Positions 10,902 to 23,259 of a stretch of 64,000 bases of DNA are shown piece by piece. The stretch lies in assembly GCA_900618795.1 (NCBI GenBank), contig UYJD01000007.1, positions 673,997-737,996 of the forward strand, in the 5' to 3' direction. Numbering within the stretch: the stretch's first letter is position 1; the number at the start of each line of letters is the position of its first letter. The DNA is from Cyanodermella asteris (taxonomy: Eukaryota > Ascomycota > Lecanoromycetes > Ostropales > Stictidaceae). The position numbers were made by a program, and so were the translations under genes. Below the pieces are notes generated by a model. It had not been told where the DNA came from. It made no database searches and saw nothing but the letters and a program-made list of their open reading frames with translations.

Positions 10902-12104
10902 TCTGACGCATGGCATGGGAGGTCATTTGATTTGTGACTTGTCGCGGCGTTGACACTTAGAGGTTGTCGTCTTTACTGGGATACCCATCTGAAGTTTTCT
11001 TGATATTTGATAGCCAGACCGATCGCAAATGATACCCTTCACAATTTAATTTAACCTAGCGAGCGTTTACGCATCGACATAAGACAATGTCAAATTTGAA
11101 GGCCTTGGTGGCTTCAATACTTTGTATACCTATCGGCGCCGGGAGCACCCCACATTTATTCTCGAATCCGATTTCATGCTTTCCTCCACGATCATCTGTG
11201 TCTTTGGGTTGGTATCAACAACACTACGGTCTCGAGCGTAGTCAACACTGAGTTCTGAGTCTACCCAAAGGTAGTGGCAAACGTGCAGTTGCAGACGACC
11301 GGACCGCTGCGCCTGACGCCAGTAGTGCTGACAGGAGTCTGAATGCACATAATGCCCTGTGTGCCCCAAGGAGCACGCAAACATGCCGCGCCATGCTTCT
11401 GCCTCCCTGGCTCTAAACGCCGGAACTGAAAAGTCTAGCTCGTGCTGCAGGCAGGTACAGAAGGCTGTTGCACAACTGATGATGCGGTGTCCCGAAACAG
11501 CGACACTTTTGAACCACACAGTTTGCGGAGGTACTTCGAAAAGAGAAGCTCGAGAAGAAAGAATTGCAGCCTCGCGATCACCATGGCGGCACGTCTGTTC
11601 CGAAATAATGTTCGGGTCTTGCTTCTGGGATCGCTCATTTCATCTCTCAAATCTACCCGTCTCGCCGTTCTCACAGGTCTACTTACGGAGCCGCAGCTGC
11701 AAAGCTTCCTCAGGTGCTGGATCCAGGTAGGGTAGGTGTTTGCAGTGCAATCAGCTCAGCTCGTCCGCCAGCCACGACGATTGGGCACGACGCTGCTGGC
11801 CCGTGCGCAAATGCCAGAGGCGAGTGTACAAATCGGTGACAAACAAGATCGTGACTTTCCACTCTCAGTTGGGTGGACCCTTGCATATGCCATGTACTGG
11901 GCCAAGATGTATCCGAGTCCTGATTCTCGCCGAATTCGCCATATAAATGCGGTGTCGACAACCTGGTTCTCGGGTAGCCGAACGCCGCGTTACACACATA
12001 CATACACACACATGCTGTAGCCCGCAAACCCGGATCCAAAACTTTCTTGCACTTCCCGCGTATACCTCGAGCTGGAGAGCAGACCGACGCAGTTGATTCA
12101 TCAA
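10902..12104. other. Gene-free interval before the hydrolase
   Basis: No frame here has a recognisable domain. A TATAAAT element at about 11941-11947 lies about 160 bp before the hydrolase start, followed by a CA-rich microsatellite at 11991-12012. These fit a promoter and leader. Confidence 0.55.
11991..12012. repeat. CA/CATA microsatellite
   Basis: A short imperfect run of ACAC and ATAC units lies in the leader of the hydrolase gene. It is likely neutral but may vary between strains. Confidence 0.8.
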
Positions 12105-13387
12105 ATGATGGCGGCCATCAACGAGCTTCCCGAGGCCGAACAGAAAGCCCTCGAGCTGATCTCGAGGAGCAACTTTCACCGCTGCATCTACTTGCCCCCT
12201 ACAGCAAATTACGACCGACTGAGAGTGACGTACTCAGTATCCAGAAACTTTGACGATCGTACGCTGCCAGTCATTCTTTATTGTGGGGGAATGTTTTGCT
12301 CCAGATATCATGTGTTCAGTATGGATCACATAGCCGTCGCCAAGGGAGTACGCATGATACACGTAGACAGGTGCGTCTGATCGAATATCTTTTCCACTCT
12401 CAGGAGTATCAGGTTTCCTCCCTGCATGAAGCTCACGAAGTCACTAAAACTGCTCGGTAACTGACACCTTACAGACCTGGCTTTGGTGGCTCCACGCCCA
12501 TCGCCCCAAAGGACCGGCTATCTCATTGGCTCACCCTTGTCCCGATCCTGATCGCTCACCTTACCGTCACAAATGTTTATCTTGTCAGCCACAGCGCTGG
12601 CACGCTCTACCTGCTCGACACCATCTATCGGCGCCACGACTTGTTCTCATCAGGCATGATCGCTCCTTATGCGGCGTTAATGACGCCCTGGGTGCACAGC
12701 GAACATTCACGATCCACGCTCATGAGCTTCGTGACCAGGCTACCGAGCGGGATCATCAATGCATACAACCCAATAATGCGGTTCGTGGCCGGCAAATTAA
12801 TGCCCACTGTTGGTGCATCGGGAGCGGTGCTCACAGCGTCCTCGGGGTTTCTGGAGGGATTGAAGGGCGCAAAAGGAACGTCAACGCAAACAGGAGAGGG
12901 CACCGATTTAGATTCGACAAGTCAGGGAGGGGGACAGCGAGACCAAAACTTTGTCAAGGAGCTGGAAACGGCTCAGATGCGGTTCATTATGATGGAGGAG
13001 ACTAGTGGGGTGAACGATGAGGCGTTGATCTTGCTGCGAAAAGATGGGCTGACGTGGGGGGCATGCGATGACTACCGAGAGTACCCCAAACGATTGCTGA
13101 ATGTGGAGGAGGCGAACCAGGGTGTTGACACGCGAAGTCAGAGGTCAAGATTGAAGATACAGGCCTTTTTTGCAGAGTCCGATGTCATGATTGGGGAGGG
13201 CGGGCAGAGATATTTTGTCGACTGTTGGCAGCAGGCTGTTGGCGCAGGTGGTGCGATTGAGTTTGAGACATTGGAGCTTCCTGGAACGGATCATGAGTCG
13301 ATTGTGTTGGATGCAAGCAAGGGAGCTCTTGGCAGAATCTTTGACGAGGTGGCTCGACAGTCGAGGATTGATGGGCTCTCAAGCTGA
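12105..13387 (+). CDS. Alpha/beta-hydrolase fold protein
   Basis: Two exons, 12105-12370 and 12475-13387, with a 104-nt intron (GTGCGT donor, CTGAC branch, ACAG acceptor); 392 residues. The strand-turn motif PGFGGSTP follows the intron. The nucleophile elbow is SHSAG with Ser129, preceded by the strand NVYLV. A likely catalytic acid lies in FAESDVMIGE and the catalytic His in GTDHESIV, so the triad looks complete. Between them is an enlarged cap or lid of about 150 residues with a low-complexity Gly/Thr/Gln part. No signal peptide is present, so it is probably cytosolic. Substrate is unknown. Two adjacent ATG codons open the frame (12105 and 12108). Confidence 0.85.
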
Positions 13388-14594
13388 ACTGGCGGAATAG
13401 CTAAGGATTTCGGCCGAGATGTATGATAGTTCGGTGATTGACTTCGCCATGTGCGTAGCTTTCAATTGGAGGAGCTTCTCGTCAGACAGACAGTGCATCG
13501 AGAAGCCACTTGCATGGTGCCGCTTGGAATAAAGCCGTGCAAGACGTGGTTGCAGAAGTCGGGCTACGCCATTGCCAGCCTTGGCTGAGCACGATCTCTC
13601 AACTGGCTTCCCTTTTCAGCACCGCATTCTACAATTCACCACCAATACGTATCACGATGGACAAGGCCGTCTACCCGATTCAAGCATTTCCTCAGCATCT
13701 AAAAGTCGGAAGTCAAGCGCGCCACGACGTGACTGGCTAATGGTACTTTGCGAAGCAACCGCCACAAGAGAGTTGAGAGGCTACACCTTCACCTATAACA
13801 GAGCTCGCGAAGTCTGGCCGATCGGAGACGAGGGAAATTTGAAAAGAAATGATCGTCGGACCGGTCTGGCTCGGTGCGGGCCAGCATGCAAGTCTCCGCA
13901 CGCCGAACCAACCCGCCGAAAGGTCTCTGCAGCCAGAGCGACGCACATGACCATCCCAAGTCATCTCGTTTCGCCGTTGACGGCGCGCCATTTCCACGCG
14001 ATACATGACACAGCTTCGGAGTGCGACAGCATAGACGATCCCAGACCACGACGTTCTTCGGCTGGCCACCTAGCTCTGCCAGCTTCGAGCTAACTGATCC
14101 GCTACAGCTTCCTCGAACTCCACCAACCACCAACTCGCTTGAGACCCGGGCTGCAGGCCAGTCTGGACCAACCCGCCTCCGCTGCACACCGTCTACTTGG
14201 CGAAAGCATCGGCAGAGCCGCGGCAAGCTTGCTTCGTTGCATGTACAGACCCGCACTGTGTCCTGAGGGCAGGAGGCCATGATTTGCATCACATCCCGCT
14301 GTTCTCGAGCCAATGTTGGCTCTACCGTCTCTGCCAACAGCTGCGTCACCTGCGTGAAGGCACTGCAACACCGCGGGCATTTCGACAGCTGCCTCGCCCT
14401 TCATGAGCGAACCCTGCGTGTGGTCTGAAGAGGCTCTGGTCAATCGCCATCCCTGATACCGCGCTCTGTTCGCCAAGCGAGATAAGAGGGACAGGAGTCG
14501 AAGCATCACATCAACAGCAAAATACCAGAATGGAGGCAAAGAGGAGGGACATTCGAAGGTCGAAGACACGGGAGGAGGGACAGCCGGCGCTGCG
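13388..14594. other. Gene-free interval between hydrolase and cyclin
   Basis: The 1.2 kb should hold the hydrolase 3' UTR and the cyclin promoter. Open frames of 110-186 codons on both strands overlap each other and lack recognisable features. No repeats were noted. Confidence 0.55.
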
Positions 14595-15665
14595 ATGCCT
14601 CTACGAAGCAGGGGTCAATCGTCACCCCCTCCACCACTGCCGGCAGCGCCTAAGCCATCAGCAGACGAGGCCATCCATGAAGTAAACGCGAAGGCTTTTC
14701 AAGAACAAGAGGAAAGTGCGACGGCCAAACTGGGAGAGCTGAAGGGCGAGGCCATCGATCTGACGATCACGCCAGGTGTCCAGGCAATGGAATGGTTGTG
14801 TACTTACGTGCAGCATCTCCTGACAAGCTCTGGCGAGAAGCTCCCAAAACCACCGACGCCTCCTTCCAGCGAAAACTCGAGCAAGGTCACGTCTCCTACA
14901 CCGACTCCGAGCCCGACAGATGAAAATCGTCGGCCACCACAGATTGGCATCCAAGTCGACCTGGCGCCGCCGTCTGGGGATCTGACGAGCCCAGGGCCGA
15001 CGTCTCCGCAGCACCCTTTTCTACAGCGGGTCCCCCGCGCCTCGAGGACGCCAATTGACTCACCGGTATCTCGTCCACAGTCACCGATACCACCGACGCA
15101 TCCTGAATCACCTACACCACTCCCGCTTGACAAGACAACGCACATCATAGCACAGTCGGACAAGCTCGCTCGCAAGTTCTATTGCAAATCTGCGCCGCCA
15201 GTGGCACTCCCCGATTACCTTGCACGACTGCACAAGTATTGTCCTGCGAGCACCGGTGTATATATAGCCGCGGGGATCTACATCGAGAGGCTCGCACGAA
15301 GGAGAAATCTCAATCGGCAGAGGGGATCCTTCTTGCCCCTCACTCCGACATCGAGCAACTCGAAAGAACTCCTTCCGGGCCAGGAAGCGCTGACTAGAGA
15401 ACTTGACGACACAACCGAAGATGCACCATTGGTCGAAGTGACCTCCAAGAGTGTGCATCGGCTGTTACTGGCAGCACTACGGGTGGCTCAAAAGGGACTT
15501 GAGGACGGCGTCTTTCCCCATCGACGAGTGGCGGTGGTCGGTGGGGTTAGCGAGCTTGAACTCACCCGGCTGGAAGTCAGTATGTGTTTTCTTACCGATT
15601 TTGAGGTGATTCCGAAGCTTTGTGACATGGAGCGGTGGGTTCGGAAGGTCAGAGCGCTGAGTTGA
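14595..15665 (+). CDS. PHO80/PCL-type cyclin
   Basis: Intronless frame of 356 residues. A short N-terminal helix region is followed by a long Pro/Ser/Thr-rich linker with many SP and TP sites (about residues 75-180), typical of CDK-regulated cyclins. The cyclin box of the PHO80 type starts around residue 185: KLARKFYCKSAPPVALPDYL, then TGVYIAAGIYIERLA, then VHRLLLAALRVAQK and a terminal LELTRLEVSMCFLTDFE, which matches the order of helices in Pho80/Pcl cyclins. Such cyclins bind Pho85-type kinases and act in phosphate response, polarity or glycogen control; which of these applies is not visible here. Confidence 0.88.
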   Translation: MPLRSRGQSSPPPPLPAAPKPSADEAIHEVNAKAFQEQEESATAKLGELKGEAIDLTITPGVQAMEWLCTYVQHLLTSSGEKLPKPPTPPSSENSSKVTSPTPTPSPTDENRRPPQIGIQVDLAPPSGDLTSPGPTSPQHPFLQRVPRASRTPIDSPVSRPQSPIPPTHPESPTPLPLDKTTHIIAQSDKLARKFYCKSAPPVALPDYLARLHKYCPASTGVYIAAGIYIERLARRRNLNRQRGSFLPLTPTSSNSKELLPGQEALTRELDDTTEDAPLVEVTSKSVHRLLLAALRVAQKGLEDGVFPHRRVAVVGGVSELELTRLEVSMCFLTDFEVIPKLCDMERWVRKVRALS

Positions 15666-18049
15666 GCAAGGTTATAGCGCACAGAAGCCAAGGTCCGCAA
15701 CGCCAACTCCTTTGCTGGCAGGGACTACTTGACGTTAGCGCGTGCGCACCTCCGGATTGATGCGCAGATCGACAGGGGAAGCACATTGAAGCTGTCGATC
15801 GTCTGGAGAAGATTTAGCTTATCCGTGCCAGCAAGTCGGATTCAGCCAGTCGGATTCAGCCAGTCGACAGGCGACGGAGCGAATCTTACTTTGGTTAATC
15901 TGGGAAGCTGTGGCGAAAAGTCGACCTCGACGCTAGCATGTTTGGGAAACATGCACTGCATGTCTGCGTTCACTACTCAGAGCTGCGTGCGACAACCCCG
16001 TGGGGTAGAGTCTTGCAACTCGAGCCAATACGCCGATACGGAAGAACATATGCTGACGATGGGCATAAGACCTGCCTCAACGCTACGTTACATACTCCCT
16101 GGGCTTGCCAACTGAGGGGTTGGCAAGGAAGGAAAGCCGTTCACGGCATCCGGCTTCGGGGCGGAAGCAATTACAACATGAGACTTGCAATGCACCAAGT
16201 GTGCTGCACTGTTGTGTCGGCCGGCTTGTGAGTGCAAAAGACGAAGCAATATTGGGTGGAAATCCGATAAAGGGATATGGACATGTGAGCATGTGATAGG
16301 CGTTTAGTGGCGCTGACTGGGGAAGTTGGTGCGTCTTTTGAGATTTTTTGTGCAAGGTTGGCGCCGGCGGCGCTTGGGGGTGGAAAGCCAATATTTCTAG
16401 TACTACAAACTCTGTAGTGCACTGCGTAGTAGTATATTCATTTGTTTCGCGCATTATGCGAATGTTGTCGTGTATTGCACCAATCGAATGAAAACCAAAC
16501 TATGGCGAACTACTTTTGCCAGAATGAATTTAGGAGGAATACTCTGCCCCAGCATGGCTGTTGCGCACTCCCCGTATCAGGGCTGGAGGTGGATTCGGAG
16601 CTCGTCAGCGGCGTCAACGAAGCGTGCCCGCCCAGTCCGCCTCGAATCCTCAATCCAACGAGCCGTTGAACGACAAAGCTTGCAGCATGCGGGCCTTTGC
16701 AGCTTCGAAGCATTCGATACGGCTTTTCCAGAAGAGCCCCCACCGTGGGTCTATTGCTCTCTTTCGCACCCACGATCCGAAACAAAAGCCTCTTGGCTGA
16801 CAACATAATCCATTCCTTCCAGACCACCATGCCGACCGTCTTTCAGCTGTCCTTTGTCTGTCTTGTCCTTCTCGTCCCGGAACGTCGTCATCGCACTCAG
16901 AGGGCGGCAGCCCTGGCGCCGAGACTCGACTCCTTCCCATTGGGACGATTTAAGCGTCCGAAAGCCGTGCTCGGCTTTTGTGCCGCCCGCTGCAGCTGCG
17001 TGGCGTGGACGGCACTGCAGTCTTTCTGCACATGTCTGCAGTGCTGTACTACGATTTACGGTGGCAGCGACGGTAGGCCCTGTATTCGGGCTGTTCTCAC
17101 AGGCCAGATGACACCTGCCCCGGAACGCGCCTTGCTGATGAGGCGTCCGGGGGGAAATTTCTGAGAGGATCTTATGTGGGTATCTTTGGGAATCGGGATG
17201 CAATCGTGCAGCCAGTGTGTGACAATAGCAATGACGCCAACGATAATAACGTCTCCCCTCGCTTGAGTGTGAATCTGTCATGGAATCAGTGTTGAGAAAG
17301 GCGACAGTAACAGTTATCATGCAATCGCTCGAGACCGGGTCGATAATGACAAAATGGAAACTATTATTGTCCGAGTATGCTTCAGTCAAACCCCGGATTT
17401 TCCGATGGATTGCCACTCCGGGAAAAGCCTTTAAAACTCAGGCACCTGCACGGAGACTACACATCGGAATGAGTGGAAGCTCCAATTCCACCACATCCCA
17501 GCACGAGGGAGACACGCGACGTACCCAGAGCCGGGCTTCGATACGAAAGGCAAATTGCTGCCCATCATAGCGGTGGAGACCAGCATCCAAGACGACCGAA
17601 AATTCGAAAGAAGCCCGCGTGAAAGCTAGTCGCCAAACAGAGTTCACGCCTCCAAGCTCCTTACGTCTTCATCCTGCATCCGTGCTTCTTGCCCGGTGCA
17701 GCCCCCGCTGATCGCAGTGATCGACCACTTCCTGGACCAGCTGCGACCTTGGTGTCAGCCCAGAGCCAGTCTCCGCATTCATTGGTCACAGAGGTAAACT
17801 TCCACACCAAAGCCGGCGTTTTCGGGACGGTAGCCATCATACCGCTCCCAAGACGACTAGCTTTCGTGCCGGAATTTATATCATCAGCCGCATCCGCTGG
17901 TGCTGCATTTGCGTCTTGCTCTTCACCTGCGCTCATTTGCGTCCTTCTCCTCGCCGCAGGACCATATCGCGCGCAGATACTGGTCTGTCCGAGAACTCTC
18001 GTGCTTTCCTAGTGGCTTTTCTAATTGCTGTCTTTTCTACATCGTCATC
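15666..18049. other. 2.4-kb gene-free interval before the sugar transporter
   Basis: The largest frame (221 codons, minus, 16751-17416) has no recognisable domain and random-looking composition. Directly before the transporter start is a pyrimidine-rich leader (about 17925-18048) with a TTTATATC element near 17875. A 14-bp direct repeat is listed separately. No tRNA or transposon ends were found. Confidence 0.55.
15835..15867. repeat. 14-bp direct repeat
   Basis: The unit GTCGGATTCAGCCA occurs twice back to back, followed by a partial third copy (GTCGA). It is in noncoding DNA 3' of the cyclin. Confidence 0.85.
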
Positions 18050-19871
18050 ATGCCGTTTGGAATCCCGAGATACTACGGCCTCCGCGGCGGGGGGCTCGGC
18101 ATGGCCATTGGTGTCATCGCCGGTCTCGACTTTCTGCTTTTCGGTTACGACCAGGGAGTCACAGGTGGCTTACTTGAGTTCGACGCGTTCAGACAGCACA
18201 TGAAGCAAATCGACCCTTACCAGTGGCAATGCAATCGTGATAAGGGACCGCTCTGCTCCGGAATAAACGATGCAAACTATTCGACCTACTCGACGTATCA
18301 AGGTATTGCAGTTGCTGGATACAACCTGGGTTGCTTTCTCGGCGCCATTATGACAATCTGGATTGGCAATGCTCTTGGTCGAAAGAAGACCATCTTTTTG
18401 GGCTCCTTTATCATGGTCATCGGCGCCATCATCCAGTGCACAAGTTACGGAGCGGCTCAATTCATTGCTGGCCGTATCATCACCGGTATTGGCAATGGTC
18501 TGAACACCAGCACAGTGCCCACTTGGCAATCTGAGACTTCAAAGTCTCACCACCGCGGTCCGTTGGTCATGGTCGAAGGTTCTCTCATCACATGCGGTAT
18601 CATGATCTCCTACTGGATCGACTATGGATTCAGCTTCATCATGGACCAGGAGGTCTCTTGGCGCTTTCCGCTCGCGTTTCAGATCTTCTTCGCGCTCATC
18701 ATTCTCGCCACCGTCTGGAATCTTCCGGAGTCTCCCCGTTGGCTTGTTCTGAAGGGTCGCGACGACGAGGCGTTGGCTATCCTTGAGTTGCTGCATGATC
18801 TGCCTCGCGATGACCCCTATGTCCAGTCCGAGTTCACAGCCGTCAAGGACACGGTCGTAGAGATGTCCAAGGGCAGTTTCCGCGATCTCTTCCGCATGGA
18901 CGACCTCCGCACCTTCCAGCGCAGTGTTCTCGCCTACGTCAACCAAATGTTCCAGCAGATTTCTGGAATTAACCTGATCACATACTATGCACCAAATATC
19001 TATCGGAGCATTGGTCTCGAGGGCCATCTTCCGTCGCTACTTGCCGCTGCGAACGGTACTGAATACTTCCTGGCCTCGCTCATCCCCATCTTTATCATCG
19101 AAAAGGTTGGCCGCCGGCCTCTCATGCTTTTTGGCGCCGCGGGCATGTCTTTGTCCATGGTCGCCCTCGCCGTCAGCAACTGGGCGAACGAAAATATGCC
19201 GGCGGGGTCTTCCGGCCAGAAGAGTGGCGGTCTTGCTGCGGCAGTCTTCCTCTTCGTCTTCAACACCTTCTTCGCCTGGGGCTGGCTAGGCATGACCTGG
19301 CTGTACCCCGCTGAGATTGTACCTCTTCGAAGCAGAGCTCCGGCCAACGCTTTAGCCACTTCTTCCAACTGGATTTTTAATTTTATGGTGGTGAGTGCAG
19401 AATTTGCAAGCATAAATGATAATGGTAGCAATGCTGACGGAAAACCAGGTCATGATCACTCCCGTTGCATTCGCAAACATCAAGTATCAAACCTACATTA
19501 TCTTTGCCGTTATGTGAGACATTCCCCCTGCTAGAGCTTATAGATTGCCTGTGCTGACGTCCATCCTCTCCAGTAACGCTTTCATCTTCCCGGTCGTCTG
19601 GTTCTTCTTCCCGGAGACCCGTCTCCGCTCACTAGAGGAGATGGACACCATCTTCGAGAAGTCTGGCTGGTTCAGCGTCGTTCCGAACGCAGCCAAGGAG
19701 CCCCACCGCTTCGACAAGCATGGAAACTTGCTCATCAACTACCTCGAGCAAGGCGATAACCATCTTCGACGGAGAAGTGTTGCGACGGCGGAGAGCGAGA
19801 TAAAGAACGATCGTGTCCACAATGAGAAGGACGACGGCGTTATCGCTGACCAGGGCAGCAGCTCCGACTAG
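18050..19871 (+). CDS. MFS sugar/hexose transporter
   Basis: Three exons: 18050-19390, 19449-19513 and 19574-19871, with introns of 58 and 60 nt (GTGAGT and GTGAGA donors); 567 residues. It has the sugar-porter signatures in order: LDFLLFGYDQGVTGG in helix 1, GNALGRKKTI after helix 2, PESPRWL after helix 6, QQISGINLITYYAPNIY in helix 7, VGRRPLML in the second half, YPAEIVPLRSR before helix 11 and PETR after helix 12. Twelve hydrophobic segments are visible. A charged cytosolic tail of about 70 residues ends the protein. It should be a plasma membrane proton symporter or facilitator for hexoses or related sugars; the exact substrate cannot be read. The ATG at 18050 is preferred because the frame upstream reads through a CT-rich leader. 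Confidence 0.95.
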
Positions 19872-20202
19872 GTAGATTTGGAGCACATATTCCGATACGT
19901 CGGCGAAGGTCAAAGGGTTTGTGAGAGCGGCATTATGCCGGTATTCTCGGAGTACGGATCGCATTTGGCTACCGATACACGATTGATGAATGGAGAAGGG
20001 TAGACCTGCATTTTATGCTTCACGATTGGATAGATACCCCAAAGACGAGATCGCTGGATATATAACCAGAATAGATCGGCTTTTTCTTTTCAGTACGCAA
20101 ACTCGAAATCGATCATTGATCCTCAATGCGTGGATTCGCCAGTACAGAATGTCTGACCTGGACAGCTTACAAGAATAGAGTTGCGATGCTGCGAGTACAC
20201 GT
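19872..20202. other. Convergent 3' interval
   Basis: The transporter and CCZ1 converge here. The interval is AT-richer than the flanking exons and probably holds 3' UTRs only. Confidence 0.6.
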
Positions 20203-22765
20203 TCATCGATTCAGGCTCAACAGGCCCTCGATATACCTCCGAGTGTCAATTCCGATGCCCTCCGCCAGCTTTCCCGGACCCCAAGCTCCGATGCCCTGAT
20301 CGTCTGCCTTCTTCCCACCGCTCCACAATCCGGAACCGATCCTCCTCCTCCTCTCCGTCCCGGCCGTCTTCTCCGGCGCCCGCCTCACGAGGAAAGCCTC
20401 CCGGAACTGCCTCTTTCCCACCTTGGAGCTCGTCCTGCTCACGGGTCCGGCCGAGCCTCGATTGTTCCTCGACCGCCTTCCCTCCTCGGAGCCGGGAGCA
20501 GAGCTCGACCCAGCAAGTTCCGAAGCATCCGGAGGCTTCTCTCCAGAACCCATGTCGTCGTCTGCACAGGGAAGTCTCATCCAGACAACCCACCAGCCTC
20601 TGGTCGTGCGTACCGTGCGCTCCAGCTCGCTGTCCCGCCTTCGCGTGTCCATCCAGATCCTGAGGATCAGCGTGTGGACGGCGACGGCGTCTGCTCGAGA
20701 CCACACCGCGCCTCCGTCTCCACCGACCGATTCGCCTGGTTCGGGTATGTTCGGCAGCGTGGTGTGACATGTTCCGTTCGCCGGGTCGTAGACTAGGTCG
20801 TACACCGGGGCCGTTGGGCTCGCGAGCGCAGATTCGGTCCGCAACGAGCCTGCTGCCGCGTCCCAGAGCCGGCGCCTCACATCCTCGGGCGACGTAGTCC
20901 GGATAAGAGGCTGGTACAGGGGCGCAAGCTGATTGTGCAAGTTCCGGTAGAATCTCGGAAAAGCTAGCCCCGGCTGCGTGTTCGGGTCGAAGAGGAAGGT
21001 GTACAGAAAGGGTTGTCGCGCATAGACCACGACGCGGGGGCGGTCAATCACGGATGTGATGGTTTGAGACGATATTCGGGACGACGCCAGAGAGAAGGAC
21101 GTGGCGCGCTCGATATATAGAGTTCGGAGCGGGTTTCGGCGATCCCATGTGTTTTGAATCGCGCGGCCTGAGCCATCACTTCCCGTACCAATATCGATTG
21201 TCGGTTCGTCGAGGTCAGAGCCAGGTTCGGTGTAATGGAGGTCCCCCTGCATGCCGATGATGAAGCAGCCGCGGATGGTGTCCGGGAGAGATTGCGAGGC
21301 GAAGAGCATCGCCTTTTCTTCGAGGGTCTGCGGCTTAGAGGGAGGCGCTGATTTTGACATCGTTTGTCGAGAAGGTGATTTTCCACCAGACAGGGAGGCG
21401 CTGGTGCTGGGCCGGCCAGAGGGAATACCCCAAGATGAGCCGTATATACCCAGCGTCATGTACTTGACCATGGTGTCCGCGTCGAAAAGTCCCTTTTCCT
21501 CATGACCGTCCAGCCGCGCCTGATCGGGTGAGACCAGTGGCGGTGGTATCCCAGTTGGCCTATCGAGCGGAGCTGGGGAATGGACTTGGCTAGCGTCGGT
21601 CGGCTGTGGTGCATCCTGGCTCGATTCTCGCCTCTCCGAAACGGGTTCTTTCCTTCTTTTGCGTGGTTTCCTCGTCGAGTGAGGACTATCATGCACGCCA
21701 TAAGCATTGACACCATGCTTGATTATCATTTCCATCCACGCTGCGACCCTCTTTCGCGCCTCACGCGAAATCGAGCCAACACCCGAGAAGATAATGCCAT
21801 CTGAAGCTGATGGCATCTTCCCAGATCCAAGCCAGAGGTCAGGGTCTTCTTCAGGTTTCTTCGGTTCCAATTGTGGCTGCTCACCCACCCTTGCTACCAA
21901 AAGGTCAACAAGACCTTCGGTGTTATGGATGAGATCTTCGAGTACAGCACGCTCACCGCTTCCCCACTCCTCCTCCCCGACACCAATACCAAGTTCACCA
22001 CCAGCAGCAAGCTTCATGCCATTGAAAATGTCGGTAGCCGGAGCGCCATGCATGAGAACATCCCACTGGCGAAGCGTGCGATTCCAGAACTTCTCGAGTA
22101 TCGCGCAAAGTTTGGCGCGACCTCTCCGCACATATATGTCGCCCAGTGATGCTCCATGATGGAGGAGGAAGATGCAATGTGCTCGGAGGAACTGTTCGCG
22201 GAGAAGACTCTGGGGACAGAGTTCGCGTGATGAGTATTCGACTGAGGACTCGGATTTCGCTTTGCTTCCATTTGACGTCGAAGCGGGTGCCTTTGTCTCG
22301 ATGCGGGTGAGTTTCACATGCTGGGACAGTATTAGACCTGCTCTAGTCTCACGGAGTCAAGGGTGAAAATGCAGAGAGGTACGAACAGCCACCATCCACC
22401 AGCCAGGCTCGAGCTCATGTAACCAGGCCCGCCCTTTCTCGGTATCAACGAAGTCTACAGCGGTGTCCTCCGAGAATGCTCTGCATATGGGTCAGTCATC
22501 AGGTCATACGCCCTTGGATCATATGGGCACACTTTGCAAATCCGACCATGCCCTGCGCCAGGCCTATCTGGCGCATCTGCTCGTTCCGCTCTTCATGTTG
22601 AATCTGCTCCGCGCTCGAGCCAGACTGGCGACCGGCGCGTTTAGCTCTTGACGCTTTAGAAGAATAGTAATAGACGATTTGCTCGAACTCGGTCTCTTCA
22701 GTTTTTCCCAGAGACGGGTTGTATATTCCGAGAAAGGACAGTTGGGCGGGCTCGATGCCGTCCAT
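20203..22765 (-). CDS. CCZ1: CCZ1, subunit of the Mon1-Ccz1 Rab7/Ypt7 exchange factor
   Basis: Three exons on the minus strand: 22765-22533, 22480-22387 and 22320-20203, with introns of 52 and 66 nt; 814 residues. The N-terminal longin domain is diagnostic: PAQLSFLGIYNPSLG, QIVYYYSS, RNEQMRQIGLAQGMV, then after intron 1 VDTEKGRAWLHELEPGWWM. Two further longin-like regions lie in the C-terminal half, separated by long disordered Ser/Pro/Arg stretches. With Mon1 this protein activates Ypt7 on late endosomes and autophagosomes for fusion with the vacuole. The second intron has a GTTCGT donor, less usual, but it is the only choice that keeps frame. It shares a 494-bp promoter region with CEG1. 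Confidence 0.93.
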
Positions 22766-23078
22766 TGCGATGCTTTGATCAATCCATGTGCGCCGAATTC
22801 AACGACTGTAGGCAGCCGACAGCATAGCCGAGAAGGACCAGCTTATTATTCGAGTTATCGAACCTCAGTATCACGGTGTTTTTTCGAGGTATGAGGTGGA
22901 CCTCAGACCTTGAGGCAGGCCTGACGTAAGCGTGTGGCCGTAATATTACCACAGGGGACTCAGCTGCCGTGCTCAGCTGGACTTTCACTTGCAATTCACT
23001 GTAGATAATTACCCAACGGCTCACCTGGGTAATGTCTAGCGGAGTACTTACCTAGGGCTATGTGACTACTGAGCTGTC

Positions 23079-23096
23079 TAGGTAGGTAAGTAGGTA
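23079..23096. repeat. TAGGTA short repeat in CEG1 promoter
   Basis: Three TAGGTA units, two of them overlapping by two bases and the third after a one-base spacer, 164-181 bp upstream of the CEG1 start. The same motif or its complement recurs in other promoters of the window. Confidence 0.8.
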
Positions 23097-23120
23097 ACAG
23101 GCCATCTGCGCACTGCCTGC

Positions 23121-23126
23121 CACGTG
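23121..23126. promoter_or_regulatory. CACGTG E-box upstream of CEG1
   Basis: Palindromic bHLH-type site, 139 bp before the start codon. Matching sites lie 129 bp before the oxidase and 134 bp before samB. Confidence 0.45.
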
Positions 23127-23259
23127 ACTGCCGCTTTTGGTACACGCATTGTTTGAACATTCAGACCACAACTTGCATCAACTGGCAGCCACGGACCTCA
23201 GCACGCTTCCATTCGATCACAATATACCGAAGTGCGATCGTCCGAACATCTTCGGAACC

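Larger units (their letters stand above)
22766..23259. promoter_or_regulatory. Divergent CCZ1/CEG1 promoter region
   Basis: Start codons of both genes face away from this 494-bp segment. It holds a TAGGTA repeat (23079-23096), an ACTTACCTAGG site at about 23046-23056 and an E-box CACGTGAC at 23121-23128, 139 bp before the CEG1 start. Confidence 0.65.

Noticed and set aside
16751-17416. 221-codon minus-strand frame before the sugar transporter
   Set aside because: No signal peptide, domain, motif or splice support, and random-like composition with many Arg, Cys and His.
23137-23259. N-terminal extension of CEG1
   Set aside because: The upstream part of the open frame begins with TTG and has no ATG, and the residues do not resemble the family; the ATG at 23260 fits the usual start.
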